From contig NZ_AP024563.1 in assembly GCF_018409545.1 (NCBI RefSeq), positions 416,501 through 480,500 on the forward strand: a stretch of 64,000 nucleotides of DNA, given 5' to 3'. The notes beneath the pieces are model-generated. The model saw only the letters and a program-made list of their open reading frames with translations. It was not told the origin of the DNA and searched no databases. A program made the position numbers and the translations under genes. Of the stretch, positions 20,097-33,804 are shown in pieces (position 1 is the first letter of the stretch; each line of letters begins with the position of its first letter). This DNA comes from Allochromatium tepidum (GTDB taxonomy: Bacteria > Pseudomonadota > Gammaproteobacteria > Chromatiales > Chromatiaceae).

Positions 20097-20474
20097 ATGC
20101 AACAGCCGAACGCGCCTCAAGCCCGACAGATCCTGAGAATCCAGTCGATCTTCGGCTTGATCCTGACCATCGTCGCCCTGCCGTTCGGCAGTCCAGTTGC
20201 GATTTCAGTCCTGATCGGGGCCGGAACTTGCTGGCTGGCTAACGCCTTACTGGTGGTCTGGGTCTTTCGCGCCTATCGCGCCCAGGCACCGGAGAGGGTG
20301 GTTTTGCGTTTTTACAGCGCCGAGGTTGCGAAGATCGCCCTGATCCTCGGACTCTTCGGGGTTGCGTTCGCGATCTATGACGAATTGAACATACCGGCCT
20401 TGCTTGGCGCCTACTTCCTGGTCCAAGTGATTCCGACCCTGATTGCCGCTCAAACGGGCAGCCGAACCCAGTAG
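20097..20474 (+). CDS. atpI: ATP synthase subunit I
   Basis: 125-aa membrane protein with four hydrophobic helices (about residues 17-35, 40-63, 76-98 and 100-118). AtpI is the small assembly factor at the head of atp operons; it helps build the c-ring and is not part of the finished enzyme. It is first after the operon promoter, 13 bp upstream of atpB. Sequence is poorly conserved in this family, so the call leans on position and topology. Confidence 0.88.
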   Translation: MQQPNAPQARQILRIQSIFGLILTIVALPFGSPVAISVLIGAGTCWLANALLVVWVFRAYRAQAPERVVLRFYSAEVAKIALILGLFGVAFAIYDELNIPALLGAYFLVQVIPTLIAAQTGSRTQ

Positions 20475-20484
20475 CGAGAGATGA

Positions 20485-21706
<1,222 letters not shown>

Positions 21707-21787
21707 ACATGCATCCGGCTCCGGCCGGGTCGAGGACACTCGCCTGTCATCCTGACTAGGTCCGAGGCAAAGGCACGAGGCAACGCT

Positions 21788-22258
21788 ATGAACATCAATC
21801 TGACCCTGTTCGCCCAGATGATCACCTTCGCGGTGTTCGTCGGGTTCTGCATGAAGTACATCTGGCCGCCCATCGTGAAGGCGTTGGCGGAGCGCAAGGC
21901 CAAGATCGCCGAGGGTCTCGCCGCCGCGGAGCGTGGTCACCAGGAGAAGGCGCTCGGCGAGCAGCGCGCACTGGAACTGATGAAGGAGGCCAAGACCAAC
22001 GCGGCCGAGATCGTCGGTCAGGCCCAGAAGCGTGCGACCGACATCGTCGAAGAGGCGAAGTCCGACGCGCGTTCCGAGGGTGAGCGGCTGCTGGCCGCCG
22101 CCAAGGCGGAGATCGAGCGCGAGACCAATCGTGCGCGCGAAGAGCTGCGCGAGAAGGTCGCCGTGCTGGCCATCGCCGCCGCCGAGAAGATCCTCCAGAA
22201 AGAGATCGACGTCGCGGCCCATCGCTCGATCGTCGACGATTTCGCCAAGCAGCTCTAA
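21788..22258 (+). CDS. atpF: ATP synthase F0 subunit b
   Basis: 156 aa. Subunit b is the peripheral stalk: one N-terminal membrane helix ([20 protein letters not shown]) and a long charged helix that dimerises and binds delta. The arrangement and length match E. coli AtpF. Lies 9 bp before atpH. Confidence 0.97.
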   Translation: MNINLTLFAQMITFAVFVGFCMKYIWPPIVKALAERKAKIAEGLAAAERGHQEKALGEQRALELMKEAKTNAAEIVGQAQKRATDIVEEAKSDARSEGERLLAAAKAEIERETNRAREELREKVAVLAIAAAEKILQKEIDVAAHRSIVDDFAKQL

Positions 22259-22267
22259 GGGAACACC

Positions 22268-22807
22268 ATGGCCGGAGAACTCACCACCATCGCGCGCCCT
22301 TATGCCGAGGCCGCCTTCGCGCACGCCAAGGAGTCCGGGCAGGTCGACGCCTGGTCCGAGGCGCTGACGCTGCTGGCGACCGTCACCTCGGATCCGCAGA
22401 TGGCTGCGCAGATCGGCAATCCGACCGTGCCGCGTGAGCGGATCCGTGACCTGCTGCTCGAAATCTGCGGCAGCGCGCTTGCGGCGGGTCCGGCCAATCT
22501 GGTGCGTCTGCTCGCGGACAACGCGCGGCTCGCGGCCATCCCCGAGATCGCGCGCCTCTTCGAGGAGCGTCGCGTCGCCGATCAAGGCGTGCGTCACGTC
22601 CTGGTGCGCAGTGCGTTCGAAGTCGAAGACGCGCAGCGCTCGGCCCTGGCCGATGCGCTCGCGAAGCGCCTGGGCGCTCAGGTCGATCTGAGCTTCGAGA
22701 TCGATACCGCCCTAATCGGCGGACTCGAGATCCGCGCCGGCGACTTCGTCATCGACCACTCCGTGCGCGGCAAGATCAAGCAACTGGCCCACGCTCTGCA
22801 ATTCTGA
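22268..22807 (+). CDS. atpH: ATP synthase F1 subunit delta
   Basis: 179 aa. Delta links the b stalk to the top of the F1 head. The N-terminal segment [14 protein letters not shown] and the C-terminal [26 protein letters not shown] region are typical for the family. It is soluble and of normal length. Follows atpF closely and precedes atpA by 13 bp. Confidence 0.97.
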   Translation: MAGELTTIARPYAEAAFAHAKESGQVDAWSEALTLLATVTSDPQMAAQIGNPTVPRERIRDLLLEICGSALAAGPANLVRLLADNARLAAIPEIARLFEERRVADQGVRHVLVRSAFEVEDAQRSALADALAKRLGAQVDLSFEIDTALIGGLEIRAGDFVIDHSVRGKIKQLAHALQF

Positions 22808-22820
22808 ACTGGACACCGCC

Positions 22821-24362
<1,542 letters not shown>

Positions 24363-24374
24363 CAGCCGCCGGCG

Positions 24375-24489
24375 ACCAGCCTCCAGCCTCCAGCAAGAGG
24401 TCTGGCGGCTGGCGGGCTGCGTCTCGACATCTATCGAACCTCCTCGACCCACCGGCCGACTGGCTGGCGGCTGGAAGCTGGAGGCTGGG
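24375..24489. repeat. REP/MITE-like inverted repeat inside the atp operon
   Basis: The atpA-atpG gap holds arms 24375-24394 (ACCAGCCTCCAGC...) and 24470-24489 (...GGAGGCTGG) that are complementary at 18 of 20 positions, with further GGCGGCTGG/CCGCC units around them. The central 75 bp are unrelated. Sibling gaps in the operon are shorter and have no such element. A related ACCAGCCTCCAGC 13-mer lies ahead of accA near 13034. This looks like an inserted repeat that would form a large hairpin in the atp mRNA. Confidence 0.7.
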
Positions 24490-24498
24490 AGCTAAAGA

Positions 24499-25362
24499 AT
24501 GGCAGGCGCCAAAGAAATCCGCACCAAGATCGCGAGCATCAAGAGCACGCAGAAGATCACCAAGGCCATGCAGATGGTCGCGGCCTCCAAGATGCGCAAG
24601 GCCCAGGACCGCATGGCGGCCTCCCGTCCCTACGCGGAGAAGATGCTCCAGGTCATCAGTCATCTGGCCAACGCCACGCCCGAGTATCGACACTCGTTCA
24701 TGGCGACCGAGCGTCCGCTCAAGCGGGTCGGTTACATCGTCGTCTCGTCCGATCGCGGACTGTGCGGCGGTCTCAACAGCAACCTGTTCCGCCGCCTGAT
24801 CGCCGAGATCAGGGAGCAGCGGACCGCCGGCATCGAGCCGGTGTTCTGCACCATCGGCAGCAAGGCGCTCGGCTTCTTCAAGCGCTTCGGCGGCGAGGTC
24901 AAGGCGCAGGCGACCCATCTGGGCGACAAGCCGCACGTCGAGGATCTGGTCGGTACGGTCAAGGTCATGCTCGATGCCTTCGAAGCCGGCGAGATCGACG
25001 CGCTCTATATCGTGAGCAACGAGTTCGTCAACACCATGACCCAGCGCCCGACGATCCGCCGGCTGGTGCCGCTGGTCGCCGGCGAGCGCGACGCCATGCC
25101 CTATCACTGGGATTACATCTACGAGCCGGACGCCAAGACGGTCCTGGATGCCCTGCTGACGCGCTACATCGAGTCGCTCGTCTATCAGGCGGTGGTCGAG
25201 AACAGCGCCTGCGAGCAGGCCGCGCGCATGGTCGCGATGAAGGCCGCCTCGGACAACGCCGGCAACCTGATCGGTGAGTTGCAGCTCGTCTACAACAAGG
25301 CGCGTCAGGCCGCCATCACCCAGGAGATCTCCGAGATCGTCAGCGGCGCCGCCGCCGTCTAA
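24499..25362 (+). CDS. atpG: ATP synthase F1 subunit gamma
   Basis: 287 aa. Gamma is the central rotor shaft. N-terminal [24 protein letters not shown] and C-terminal [30 protein letters not shown] are the two coiled-coil helices that enter the head; the middle [11 protein letters not shown] is conserved. A ribosome site is provided by GGAGGCTGGGAG at the edge of the upstream repeat, so the repeat's right arm may mask the start of this gene. Confidence 0.97.
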   Translation: MAGAKEIRTKIASIKSTQKITKAMQMVAASKMRKAQDRMAASRPYAEKMLQVISHLANATPEYRHSFMATERPLKRVGYIVVSSDRGLCGGLNSNLFRRLIAEIREQRTAGIEPVFCTIGSKALGFFKRFGGEVKAQATHLGDKPHVEDLVGTVKVMLDAFEAGEIDALYIVSNEFVNTMTQRPTIRRLVPLVAGERDAMPYHWDYIYEPDAKTVLDALLTRYIESLVYQAVVENSACEQAARMVAMKAASDNAGNLIGELQLVYNKARQAAITQEISEIVSGAAAV

Positions 25363-25433
25363 CCGACCGGCCGGCCGCACGCTCGATACGGTTCGCTCCG
25401 GGCGGGGCACGGGATCCAAACAGAATCGCTTAA

Positions 25434-26846
<1,413 letters not shown>

Positions 26847-26858
26847 GGGAGATCTCCC

Positions 26859-27284
26859 ATGGCAATGACAATCCGCGTCGATATCGTCAGCGCCGAGGGC
26901 GCCATCCACTCCGGCCCCGCGACCATGGTCTATGCGACCGCGGAGATGGGCGAGGTGGGTATCGCCCCGCGTCATACGGCCTTCATCAGCCGGTTGCGTC
27001 CGGGCGACGTGCGGGTGGAGAACGAGCAGGGCGAGCAGGAGCATTTCTATGTCTCCGGCGGCATGCTCGAGGTCCAGCCGCATGTGGTCACGGTCCTGGC
27101 CGACACCGCCATCCGCGCCCGTGACCTCGACGAGGCCGCCGCGCTGGAGGCCAAGCGTCGCGCCGAGGATGCGCTCTCCGGTCAGAAGGCCGAGTTCGAG
27201 TACGCCAAGGCGCAGGCCGAGCTGGCCGAGGCCGTGGCGCAACTGCGGGCGATCGAGAAGCTGCGCAAGATGAAGCGTGGCTGA
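26859..27284 (+). CDS. atpC: ATP synthase F1 subunit epsilon
   Basis: 141 aa. Epsilon joins gamma to the c-ring and can brake ATP hydrolysis through its C-terminal helices. The N-terminal beta-sandwich ([28 protein letters not shown]) and C-terminal Ala/Glu/Lys-rich helical hairpin are both present. Last gene of the operon, followed by a terminator 42 bp on. Confidence 0.97.
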   Translation: MAMTIRVDIVSAEGAIHSGPATMVYATAEMGEVGIAPRHTAFISRLRPGDVRVENEQGEQEHFYVSGGMLEVQPHVVTVLADTAIRARDLDEAAALEAKRRAEDALSGQKAEFEYAKAQAELAEAVAQLRAIEKLRKMKRG

Positions 27285-27325
27285 TCGGTCCGGCGGTCCG
27301 CGCTGAGGCCATTCGGTCTGAATAG

Positions 27326-27363
27326 ACGCCCCCTATCGTCAGCGATCGGGGGCGTTTTCTTTT
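27326..27363 (+). terminator. Rho-independent terminator of the atp operon
   Basis: Stem arms ACGCCCCCTATCG and CGATCGGGGGCGT with a short loop (one internal mismatch), followed by TTTTCTTTT. This is a textbook intrinsic terminator between atpC and glmU. glmU therefore probably has its own promoter or is read through. Confidence 0.85.
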
Positions 27364-27377
27364 GTGGGGTTCGAGCA

Positions 27378-28742
27378 ATGAAGACAGGTGTCGTGATCCT
27401 GGCGGCGGGGCAGGGCAAGCGGATGCGCTCGCGTCGGCCCAAGGTGTTGCATTCATTGGCGGGACGGCCGCTGCTGGCGCATGTGCTGGCGGCGGCGCGG
27501 GCGCTCGATCCGGCGCGGATCGTCGTGGTGCATGGGCATGGCGGGGAGCAGGTGTGTGCAGCGCTGGCCGACGAGGATTGCGTGTGGGTCGAGCAGGCCG
27601 AGCAGCGCGGGACGGGCCATGCCGTCATCCAGGCCATGCCGGCGCTGACCGACATGGATTTGGTGCTGGTGCTCTATGGCGACGTGCCGCTGATCACATC
27701 GGAGACCCTGGAGCGGTTGGTGGAGCTGGCGGGTTCGACGCCGCTGGCGGTGCTGACGGCCGAGTTGGACGATCCGAACGGCTATGGCCGTATCCTGCGC
27801 GATGCTGAGGGGCGAGTGGTCCGCATCGTTGAGGACAAGGATGCCGCGCCCGACGAGCGCGCGATCCGCGAGATCAATACCGGCTTCCTGGTCGCCGATC
27901 ATGCGCGCCTGGTTTCCTGGCTGGATAGGATCGACGACGACAATGCTCAGGGCGAATACTATCTGACCGATGTCATCGAACTGGCGGCGCGCGAAGGTGT
28001 GGTGATAGCCACTGCTCAGCCCGACGCGCTGCACGAGGTCTCGGGTGTCAATGATCGCGTCCAGCTCGCCGAGCTGGAGCGCATCCATCAACGCCGGCAG
28101 GCCGAGTCGCTGATGCGCTCAGGCGTGACGCTGGCCGATCCGGCGCGGTTCGATCTGCGCGGGCGGCTCGACGCGGAGCCGGATGTCTTCATCGACGTCA
28201 ATGTCGTCATCGAGGGCGAGGTGCGCCTAGCTTCGGGCGTGAGCATCGGTCCCAACTGCGTGCTCAAGGACTGCGTCATCGGCCCGGACACCCAGATCCA
28301 GGCCAACTGTGTCATCGAGTCGGCCGAAGTCGGCGCCAACGCACGCATCGGTCCCTTTGCCCGTCTGCGCCCTGAGGCGCGGCTGGCCGACGACACCCAT
28401 GTCGGCAACTTCGTCGAGATCAAGAAGACGCAGGTCGGACGCGGCAGCAAGGTCAATCATCTGACCTATCTGGGGGATGCCGAGATCGGCGTCGGAGTCA
28501 ATGTCGGCGCCGGCACCATCACCTGCAACTATGACGGCGTCAACAAGTTCAAGACCCGGATCGGCGACGGGGCCTTCATCGGCTCCAACACGGCGCTCGT
28601 GGCGCCGGTCGAGGTAGGAGCGGGCGCGACCATCGGCGCCGGCTCGGTCGTCACGCGCGAGGCGCCGGCCGAACAGCTCACGGTCGCGCGCGCGCGTCAG
28701 ACAACGATCCCGGGCTGGAAGCGACCCAGTGAGGAGCACTGA
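27378..28742 (+). CDS. glmU: Bifunctional GlcNAc-1-P uridyltransferase / glucosamine-1-P acetyltransferase
   Basis: 454 aa, normal length. GlmU acetylates glucosamine-1-P and couples it to UTP, giving UDP-GlcNAc for peptidoglycan and lipopolysaccharide. The N-terminal pyrophosphorylase has [14 protein letters not shown] at residues 4-17; the C-terminal left-handed beta-helix shows hexapeptide repeats from about residue 255, then [10 protein letters not shown] and GAFIGSN near the acetyl-CoA site. It follows the atp terminator, as in many Gammaproteobacteria. The glmS usually found next is replaced here by a glycosyltransferase gene. Confidence 0.97.
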   Translation: MKTGVVILAAGQGKRMRSRRPKVLHSLAGRPLLAHVLAAARALDPARIVVVHGHGGEQVCAALADEDCVWVEQAEQRGTGHAVIQAMPALTDMDLVLVLYGDVPLITSETLERLVELAGSTPLAVLTAELDDPNGYGRILRDAEGRVVRIVEDKDAAPDERAIREINTGFLVADHARLVSWLDRIDDDNAQGEYYLTDVIELAAREGVVIATAQPDALHEVSGVNDRVQLAELERIHQRRQAESLMRSGVTLADPARFDLRGRLDAEPDVFIDVNVVIEGEVRLASGVSIGPNCVLKDCVIGPDTQIQANCVIESAEVGANARIGPFARLRPEARLADDTHVGNFVEIKKTQVGRGSKVNHLTYLGDAEIGVGVNVGAGTITCNYDGVNKFKTRIGDGAFIGSNTALVAPVEVGAGATIGAGSVVTREAPAEQLTVARARQTTIPGWKRPSEEH

Positions 28743-28769
28743 GCACTCCGGAGTGGTGCATCGTCATCC

Positions 28770-31592
28770 TTGAAACAGAACGATTCAGTTGAGGCAGCCT
28801 TGAACTCATCTGCAACCATGGATAGTTCTGAACACATTAAGCCACTGAACGGTCAACGTTGTGAAATCCTGATCCCGGTCTTCAACGGTTACGAGTCTGT
28901 CAGGCGCTGTCTCGACAGCGTGCTCGCGCATTCGCCGCCGGACTGTGCGATCCGCATACTCGACGATGCCAGCAGCGATCTGCGTCTCCTGGGCTGGCTG
29001 GACGCACTGGAGTCGCATGAGCCGCGTGTCTCGGTCACGCACGCCGACGAGAATCTCGGCTTCGTCGGCAACGTGAACCGGGGACTGGCGTCGGCGACCG
29101 GCGATGTGATCCTGCTCAACTCGGACACGGTCGTCACCCCCGGCTGGGTCGAGAAACTGCTCGCCTGCGCGGCGAGCGACCCGCGCATCGCCCTGGTCTG
29201 TCCGCTCTCCAACAACGCTACCATCCTCTCGGTACCGCGCGCCAATGCGGACGATCCCATTGCGGATGGACTCGGGATCGAGCGTTTCGGTGCCCTGGTC
29301 GAATCCGTCTCGGCCCGCCGCTACCCGCGCCTGCCGGTCGCCGTCGGCTTCTGTATGTTGATCCGCCGGCCGGCACTCCAGCGTCTGGGACTCCTGCACC
29401 GCGCCTATCATCGCGGCTATGGCGAGGAGTGCGACTATTCGCTGCGTGCCTGGGAGGCCGGATTCGAGGTCGTCTGCTGCGACGACACCTTCGTCTATCA
29501 CGAAGGCGAACAGAGTTTCGGCACGGTCGCGGGCATGGAAGGGGTCAAGCGCCGCAACGAGTCCGTCCTGCTGGCCCGCTGGCCCTTCTATCACGCGCTC
29601 GTCCGGCGTTTCTGCCGGCTCGATCCGTTGCGCGACGTCCGCGAGCGCGTCTTGACCGGGCTGGCACGCGCCCGTGGCGATCACGCGCCGCACATCCTGC
29701 AACTGCTGCACTCCTATCATACCCTGGGCGGCACCGAACTCCATTCGCGCGCCCTGGTGGAAGGACTCTCCGAAACCTACCGGACCACGGTGCTCTTTCC
29801 CGACGAGATCGGTTCCTATCAGGACTATCACTGCGTGGTCGACCACGAATGGTTTCGGGTGCTGGCCTATCGACGCGATCTGACCGAGGGACGACCCAGA
29901 CTCTTCGGTCAGGTCGCCGCGTTACGCAACGCCGTGGTCGAGGCGAGTTTCGCGCGCCTGGTCGCGGGCGGGCAGGTCGCTCTGGTCCATGTCCAGCATC
30001 TGCTGCACTGGGGCACGCTGGAACTGCCGCTGATCGCGCGGCGGCTCGGGGCCGTGGTGGTGCTGTCGCTGCACGACTATTTCCTCTTCTGCCCCGTGTT
30101 CGACATGCTGCGACCCGATGGGCGTCCATGCGGCAAGGCCCGCGCCGAGGCCGATGATCCCGAGTGCCTGTACTGTCTGGCCCGGCAGTCGTCGACGGAC
30201 GAGACGGCGGACGCGCGGCGCCTCTATCTGCGCGAGCGGCATACCAAATTGCTGGAAGTCTTTGCGGCGGCCGATGCGCTCGTCTCGCCTTCGCACTTCG
30301 TGCTGGAGCGCTTCCGCCGTGCCTATGGTGATGCGTTGGCCGCCAGGGTGCGGGTCGTTCCGCATGGGCTCCCCGCGCTTGGTCGGGCACCGAAACCCAG
30401 CCGTGGGCCGCGCTTCCGGCTCGGGGTCTTCGCCAATCTGTCGCGGCGCAAGGGGGCCGACCGGCTGTTGGAGATGGTCGAGTTACTGAAAGCGCGACGC
30501 GATCTCGAGATCCTGCAATTCGGCAGTGTCGATCCGGCCTATCAGGCGTCCCTGGACGCGGCCGGGGTGCGCCGCCAGGGTGTCTATCGCCTCCAGGATC
30601 TGGCGCGGCTGGCGGCCGGGGTCGATCTGGCGCTGGTGCCCTCGATCTACGAGGAGACCTTCTGTCTGACCATCGCCGAGTTGCAGGCGCTGGGCGTGCC
30701 CGTGCTGGCCTTCGGGGTGGGGGCGATCCCGGAGCGCATCCAGGATGGCGTGACCGGCTTTCTGGTCGCGGAATCCAGCGCGCGCGCCCTGGCCGAGCGT
30801 ATCGAGCGGCTCATCGCCAGTCCCGAGTCGTTGCGCCAGGTGCGGGGGGCGACTGCGCGAGCATCCGGTCAAGTCGATGGCGAGCAATGTGCTGGACTAC
30901 GCCGAACTCTATGCCGGCTTACTGGAGCTGCACGCCGGTCGCCCGCGTGCCGATCTGAACGAGATCCTGGCGGCATTGGAATCCGACCCTGTGGCCGGGG
31001 AACCGGTCGAGATGTCGGCCGCGCTCCTGGAGACGCTCGCGCCGAGCTGGGGGCGCCGGCAAACGGGCTACGGCACGCCGGATTATCGGCGCTGGCTGGA
31101 GTCTCAGGGGCGCTATGCGCCGCCCTGTCATGGCCGGGACTCGGACGCACCGTTCGCGCTCCTTATGGTGATTCTGGAGTTCGAGCGCGAACCCGGAGCC
31201 ATCGCCGCCACGCTGGAGTCACTCCTGACCGGCGCCAACATCAGGAGCGGACTCCAGTGTCTGGTCGTCAGCCTGTTCGATCCGCCGTCCTTGACGCCGG
31301 ACCAAGCTCAATCGTGCCTCTGGAGGCGGATCGAGTCCGGCCAGTCCGTCGCCCGTCTCATCAACCGTCGGCTGGCCGGGTGGCAGGGCGATTGGATCGG
31401 CTGGATGGGCGCCGGCGACCGGCTGCATCCGTCTGCGCTCGGTCTCCTGCGCGGTCATGCCGCCAAGTCGCCCGAGTGGCGTCTGATCTATACCGACGAG
31501 GATCGCATCGCCGAGGATGGGCGCCGCTATCACCCCGTCTTCAAGCCCGATTTCGACCTCGATCTGCTGCGCTGCCGGTTCTACGTCGGTGA
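28770..31592 (+). CDS. Glycosyltransferase GT2-GT4, N-terminal part of a frameshifted multi-GT protein
   Basis: The open frame is 940 codons, but only about the first 690 look like protein. Residues about 30-290 are a GT2 domain (ILIPVFNGYESVRRCLDSVL, NLGFVGNVNRGL, LLNSDTVVTPGW). Residues about 305-690 are a GT4/GT-B domain ending FCLTIAELQALGVPVLAFGVG. Past the six-G run at 30844-30849 the frame becomes Arg/Gly/Pro-rich nonsense, while good coding continues one base over in the next gene. Starts are uncertain: TTG 28770, TTG 28800 (behind GAGG) or ATG 28818. Real product is probably one protein of about 1,650 residues. Confidence 0.75.
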   Translation: MKQNDSVEAALNSSATMDSSEHIKPLNGQRCEILIPVFNGYESVRRCLDSVLAHSPPDCAIRILDDASSDLRLLGWLDALESHEPRVSVTHADENLGFVGNVNRGLASATGDVILLNSDTVVTPGWVEKLLACAASDPRIALVCPLSNNATILSVPRANADDPIADGLGIERFGALVESVSARRYPRLPVAVGFCMLIRRPALQRLGLLHRAYHRGYGEECDYSLRAWEAGFEVVCCDDTFVYHEGEQSFGTVAGMEGVKRRNESVLLARWPFYHALVRRFCRLDPLRDVRERVLTGLARARGDHAPHILQLLHSYHTLGGTELHSRALVEGLSETYRTTVLFPDEIGSYQDYHCVVDHEWFRVLAYRRDLTEGRPRLFGQVAALRNAVVEASFARLVAGGQVALVHVQHLLHWGTLELPLIARRLGAVVVLSLHDYFLFCPVFDMLRPDGRPCGKARAEADDPECLYCLARQSSTDETADARRLYLRERHTKLLEVFAAADALVSPSHFVLERFRRAYGDALAARVRVVPHGLPALGRAPKPSRGPRFRLGVFANLSRRKGADRLLEMVELLKARRDLEILQFGSVDPAYQASLDAAGVRRQGVYRLQDLARLAAGVDLALVPSIYEETFCLTIAELQALGVPVLAFGVGAIPERIQDGVTGFLVAESSARALAERIERLIASPESLRQVRGATARASGQVDGEQCAGLRRTLCRLTGAARRSPACRSERDPGGIGIRPCGRGTGRDVGRAPGDARAELGAPANGLRHAGLSALAGVSGALCAALSWPGLGRTVRAPYGDSGVRARTRSHRRHAGVTPDRRQHQERTPVSGRQPVRSAVLDAGPSSIVPLEADRVRPVRRPSHQPSAGRVAGRLDRLDGRRRPAASVCARSPARSCRQVARVASDLYRRGSHRRGWAPLSPRLQARFRPRSAALPVLRR

Positions 31593-33762
31593 TCTCTGTC
31601 TGATCGCGCGCGACGCCTTTCTGGAATGCGGCGGTCTGTCGCACCAGATCGAGGTTGCACTCCATGATCTTTGCCTCAAGGTCGTCGACCGCTTCGGCGA
31701 GTCGGCGATCGGGCACGTCCCGCACGTCCTCTACCATCGCGCCGACAGCCGGAACCTATCCGCCCCCGCGTCCGATGCGGTCGCCAAGATTCTCGCCGCC
31801 CATCTGGAGCGTCGTCGGATACGCGCTCAGGTCCGCGCCACCTCAGTGCCCGGCATCCACTGGATCGACCATCCGGTCTCGCCCGCGATCAGGACCACGC
31901 TGCTGGTGTCGACCCAGGGCGATGCCCAGGCGGTCGCCGAACTGATCGACTCGGTGCGCCCCCTGCTCGGACGGCTGGAGATCCTGGTGCTGGACTTCCA
32001 GCGCAAGGGCGCGCTGCCCACGCCGTCCAGGGTATTGTCCGAGGCCGGTCCGGTGCGCTGGCGGCGGGCCGAGTCGAGCGAGAACATCGCGCGCTCCCTG
32101 AATCGGGCGATCCGCCGTCTCGATACCGAACGGGTGCTGGTCATGCACGATGGTCTGCGCGCGCGACCGGGCTCGGCGCTTTCGATCCTGCTCGGCCTGA
32201 TCGACCGTCCCGACGTCGCCCTGGCCGGCCCGTGCATCCTGGATACGGAGGGACGGATTCTTCAGAGCTACCCGCTCATGGGCTTCTGGCCGCTGGGTGC
32301 CACGGGTCAACTCCATCGCGGCCTGACACTGGGCGATACGGACGGGGCTCTGAACCGCCATCTCTGCGTCCAGCGCTGTGCCGGCGTCTCGGATCAGGCG
32401 TTCGTGCTCCGGCGGGCGGCGTTCGAGCAGGCGGGCGGTTTCGACGAGACGGCGTTTCCGAATGCCTGGTACATGCTCGATTTCGGTCTGCGTCTGGCCG
32501 ACCTGGGATACAAAACGCTCTGGACGCCCCATGCGACCCTGGTCGCGGGGGCCGGACGGGGCCGCTTCCAGGGCTATCGCCGTCGCAAGCTCAAGCAGAT
32601 CGAAGTGGCCGACGAGGTGGCACGACTCTACGAACGCTGGCTGCCCCGACTGGCTCGTGATCCGGCCCACAACCCGAACCTGACCCTGCGCGACCCGAGC
32701 GCCCGACCCGAGACCGAGATCGGCCTTGCCTGGGATCCGCGACTGTGCGAGGCGCCGCGTCTGCTGGGGTTTCCGGGCGACCAGACGGGCAGCGGTCACT
32801 ATCGGGTGATCGATCCGCTGAACACCCTGCGCGCGCAGGGGCTGGCCTGTTGTGCCCTGGTTCCGGCCGACAAACCGACGCGCCCGCCGAGCGTGGTCGA
32901 ACTCGAACGGCTCGCGCCCGATACCCTGCTGTTGCACAACGCGCTCCACGACCGGCATCTCCATGCCCTGGAACTCTATCGGCGCTACAACGACGTTTGT
33001 CTGGTCTTTTCGCTGGACGATCTGATCACGGATCTTCCGTCCTGGAATCCATTCAGCCGCACGAACTACCCGGACATCGACCGGCGTCTGGACCGGGCGC
33101 TCGGACTCTGCGACCGTCTGCTGCTCAGTACGCCGCTGCTCGCCGAGTTCTATGGCGGGCGTCATGACGATGTGCGCGTGGTGCCGAATCGTTTGCCGCG
33201 TGCCCGTTGGCAGGGACTGGTCGATGTCGAGGCTGAGTCGGATCGCTCGGGACGCAAACCGCGCATCGGCTGGGCCGGGGCCGCGCAACACGCGGCCGAT
33301 CTGGAGTGGCTCGCGCCCGTGGTCGAGGCCCTGGCCGGTGAGGTCGAGTGGTGTTTTCTCGGCATGTGTCCGGATGGACTCGAACCCTACGCAACGATCG
33401 TTCAGCCGATGGTCGATTTCGAGCCGTATCCATCCGTGTTGGCTGGACTCGGATTGGATATTGCGATCGCGCCATTGGCGTTGCATGATTTCAACCGCTG
33501 TAAGAGTCCGCTCAAATTGTTGGAATACGGTGCGCTCGGTATCCCGGTCGTCTGCACCGATATCGAGCCCTACCGCGAGGCGCCGGTCGAGCGTCTGCCA
33601 AACCATCCGCACCTCTGGATCGAGGCGCTTCGCGCGCGTCTGGCCGATCCGGAGTCCACGCGCCGCGAGGGTCGCGAACTGCGGCGTTGGGTGGAGTCCG
33701 GCTGGATGCTGGATGACGCGCTCTCATCATGGATCGAGGCACTTTCGCCAGGGCCATCGTGA
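30877..33762 (+). CDS. Multi-domain glycosyltransferase, C-terminal part of the frameshifted protein
   Basis: 961 aa as read. The first 30 residues (VLDYAELYAGLLELHAG) are the tail of the GT4 domain of the preceding frame, and coding quality extends upstream of this ATG to about 30850. Then come a GT2-like domain (about 95-330; WIGWMGAGDRLHPSAL, YTDEDRI, HPVFKPDFDLDLL), a second GT2-like domain (about 345-600), and a C-terminal GT-B-like domain (about 625-955) with IGWAGAAQHAADLEWL and KSPLKLLEYGALGIPVVCTD. Together with the preceding frame this gives four transferase modules. No membrane segments. Such proteins usually build surface polysaccharide or glycosylate surface proteins. Confidence 0.8.
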   Translation: MASNVLDYAELYAGLLELHAGRPRADLNEILAALESDPVAGEPVEMSAALLETLAPSWGRRQTGYGTPDYRRWLESQGRYAPPCHGRDSDAPFALLMVILEFEREPGAIAATLESLLTGANIRSGLQCLVVSLFDPPSLTPDQAQSCLWRRIESGQSVARLINRRLAGWQGDWIGWMGAGDRLHPSALGLLRGHAAKSPEWRLIYTDEDRIAEDGRRYHPVFKPDFDLDLLRCRFYVGDLCLIARDAFLECGGLSHQIEVALHDLCLKVVDRFGESAIGHVPHVLYHRADSRNLSAPASDAVAKILAAHLERRRIRAQVRATSVPGIHWIDHPVSPAIRTTLLVSTQGDAQAVAELIDSVRPLLGRLEILVLDFQRKGALPTPSRVLSEAGPVRWRRAESSENIARSLNRAIRRLDTERVLVMHDGLRARPGSALSILLGLIDRPDVALAGPCILDTEGRILQSYPLMGFWPLGATGQLHRGLTLGDTDGALNRHLCVQRCAGVSDQAFVLRRAAFEQAGGFDETAFPNAWYMLDFGLRLADLGYKTLWTPHATLVAGAGRGRFQGYRRRKLKQIEVADEVARLYERWLPRLARDPAHNPNLTLRDPSARPETEIGLAWDPRLCEAPRLLGFPGDQTGSGHYRVIDPLNTLRAQGLACCALVPADKPTRPPSVVELERLAPDTLLLHNALHDRHLHALELYRRYNDVCLVFSLDDLITDLPSWNPFSRTNYPDIDRRLDRALGLCDRLLLSTPLLAEFYGGRHDDVRVVPNRLPRARWQGLVDVEAESDRSGRKPRIGWAGAAQHAADLEWLAPVVEALAGEVEWCFLGMCPDGLEPYATIVQPMVDFEPYPSVLAGLGLDIAIAPLALHDFNRCKSPLKLLEYGALGIPVVCTDIEPYREAPVERLPNHPHLWIEALRARLADPESTRREGRELRRWVESGWMLDDALSSWIEALSPGPS

Positions 33763-33804
33763 GTCGCAGAGCAAGCAATCAACACCTATAGCGAGAGGAC
33801 GATC

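Noticed and set aside
30840-30880. Programmed +1 frameshift at the G6 run
   Set aside because: No slippery heptamer, stop codon or stimulatory structure of the known kinds is evident; error or mutation is simpler, so it is kept only as one option.
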